Source of the DNA: Alphaproteobacteria bacterium UBA6178
GTDB lineage: Bacteria > Pseudomonadota > Alphaproteobacteria > Rickettsiales > UBA3002
DNA length: 42,011 bases
Assembly (NCBI GenBank): GCA_002422205.1
Contig: DITS01000027.1
Span: forward strand, 828-42,838
Direction: 5' to 3'
Made by a program: the position numbers and the translations under genes. Below are positions 41,466 to 42,011 of this stretch, in pieces. The notes beneath the pieces were generated by a model, which saw nothing but the letters and a program-made list of their open reading frames with translations, had not been told where the DNA came from and did no database searches. Numbering within the stretch: the first letter of the stretch is position 1; every line of letters starts with the position of its first letter.

Positions 41466-42011
41466 TTAATTATCGAGGAAAGAGCGCATTTTACGGCTGC
41501 GGCTGGGATGTTTCAGCTTGCGCAATGCTTTCGCCTCAATCTGACGAATCCGCTCGCGAGTTACCGAGAATTGCTGCCCCACTTCTTCCAGCGTATGGTC
41601 GGTATTCATCCCGATACCAAAGCGCATCCGCAGCACCCGTTCTTCACGCGGAGTCAGTGACGCCAGCACACGCGTCGTCACTTCGCGCAAATTCGAGTGA
41701 ATCGCCGAATCCACCGGCAATATCGCATTTTTATCCTCGATGAAATCACCCAGATGCGAATCTTCCTCGTCACCGATCGGGGTTTCCAGCGAGACGGGCT
41801 CTTTGGCAATTTTCATCACCTTACGCACCTTATCAACCGGCATCACCAAACGGTGAGCCAGCTCTTCCGGCGTCGGCTCGCGGCCCATTTCATGCAGCAT
41901 CTGACGGCTGGTACGCACAATTTTATTGATCGTCTCAATCATGTGTACCGGAATACGAATAGTGCGCGCCTGATCCGCGATCGAACGCGTAATCGCCTGA
42001 CGAATCCACCA
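41466..42011 (-). CDS. rpoD: RNA polymerase primary sigma factor RpoD, C-terminal part (5' end cut)
   Basis: The last 181 codons of sigma-70, open to the window edge. WWIRQAITRSIADQARTIRI (region 2.4 to 3.0) begins at 42009; region 3 (TINKIVRTSRQMLHEMG) and region 4 with the promoter -35 HTH (TLEEVGQQFSVTRERIRQIE) follow, ending KLKHPSRSRKMRSFLDN. It is the housekeeping sigma factor. The N-terminal regions lie beyond the window. Its stop codon lies in a perfect 16-bp palindrome (41460-41475), which has no T-run and is probably chance. Confidence 0.97.
   Translation of the reverse strand, partial: WWIRQAITRSIADQARTIRIPVHMIETINKIVRTSRQMLHEMGREPTPEELAHRLVMPVDKVRKVMKIAKEPVSLETPIGDEEDSHLGDFIEDKNAILPVDSAIHSNLREVTTRVLASLTPREERVLRMRFGIGMNTDHTLEEVGQQFSVTRERIRQIEAKALRKLKHPSRSRKMRSFLDN

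Noticed and set aside
41460..41475. A perfect 16-bp palindrome over the rpoD stop codon as terminator or operator
   Set aside because: It is AT-rich, self-complementary without a loop, and has no T-run; half of it is coding.

Overview
The window is a stretch of chromosome from a poorly characterised alphaproteobacterium. The evidence is gene content: an NDUFA12-type complex I assembly gene next to an MlaD-like gene and a DUF2155 gene, an aroK-aroB-CNNM/CorC-DUF6898 run divergent from xerD, a class II (B12-type) ribonucleotide reductase, and rpoD. I cannot name a genus.

Layout. Positions 1-10492 are ordinary host DNA: the 5' part of tRNA-Ala(GGC), two overlapping unknown genes, a low-affinity iron permease-like membrane protein, lepA (with a palindromic repeat inserted in frame), a Y-family DNA polymerase, a YciA-type acyl-CoA thioesterase, a Zur regulator divergent from a His/Cys-rich membrane protein with Zur-like palindromes between them, and an EF-hand/DUF1800/DUF1501 operon. 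Positions 10493-22165 are an integrative element of about 11.6 kb. It is bounded by a 50-bp perfect direct repeat that is the 3' part of tRNA-Thr(CGT); the intact tRNA is at the right end and the displaced 3' fragment at the left. The element is visibly more AT-rich than the flanks. From 22195 to 42011 the host chromosome resumes: GST, APC amino-acid permease, AGCS symporter, DUF6898, CNNM/CorC transporter, aroB, aroK, a two-gene envelope pair and xerD, a GT2-GT-B fusion glycosyltransferase, an aberrant class II ribonucleotide reductase, a peptidoglycan-binding/RlpA-like protein, DUF2155, MlaD-like, NDUFA12, a short RTX-like protein and the 3' part of rpoD.

How the element works, as far as can be read. 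The left half is a mobility and replication module in one direction: tyrosine integrase, a GTGA-coupled unknown gene, an AlpA/excisionase-type HTH protein, a replication-initiator-like protein and an ATGA-coupled small protein. Pairs of TGACTTAA repeats with 11-bp spacing sit near both ends and look like integrase arm sites. The right half is cargo that reads as an anti-phage island: an ApeA-like HEPN protein on the minus strand, a long multi-hairpin inverted-repeat structure, a zinc-ribbon membrane protein, a PIN-like protein, and a tightly coupled pair made of a DUF4935-type PIN nuclease and a 799-residue all-helical protein. That last pair, possibly together with the first PIN gene, is the best candidate here for an undescribed system.

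Other items outside the element: the NrdJ-like protein appears to lack the thiyl-radical cysteine of its family, and the His/Cys-rich protein beside zur is a candidate zinc-handling protein. All functional statements rest on motif recognition by eye; no database search was run.
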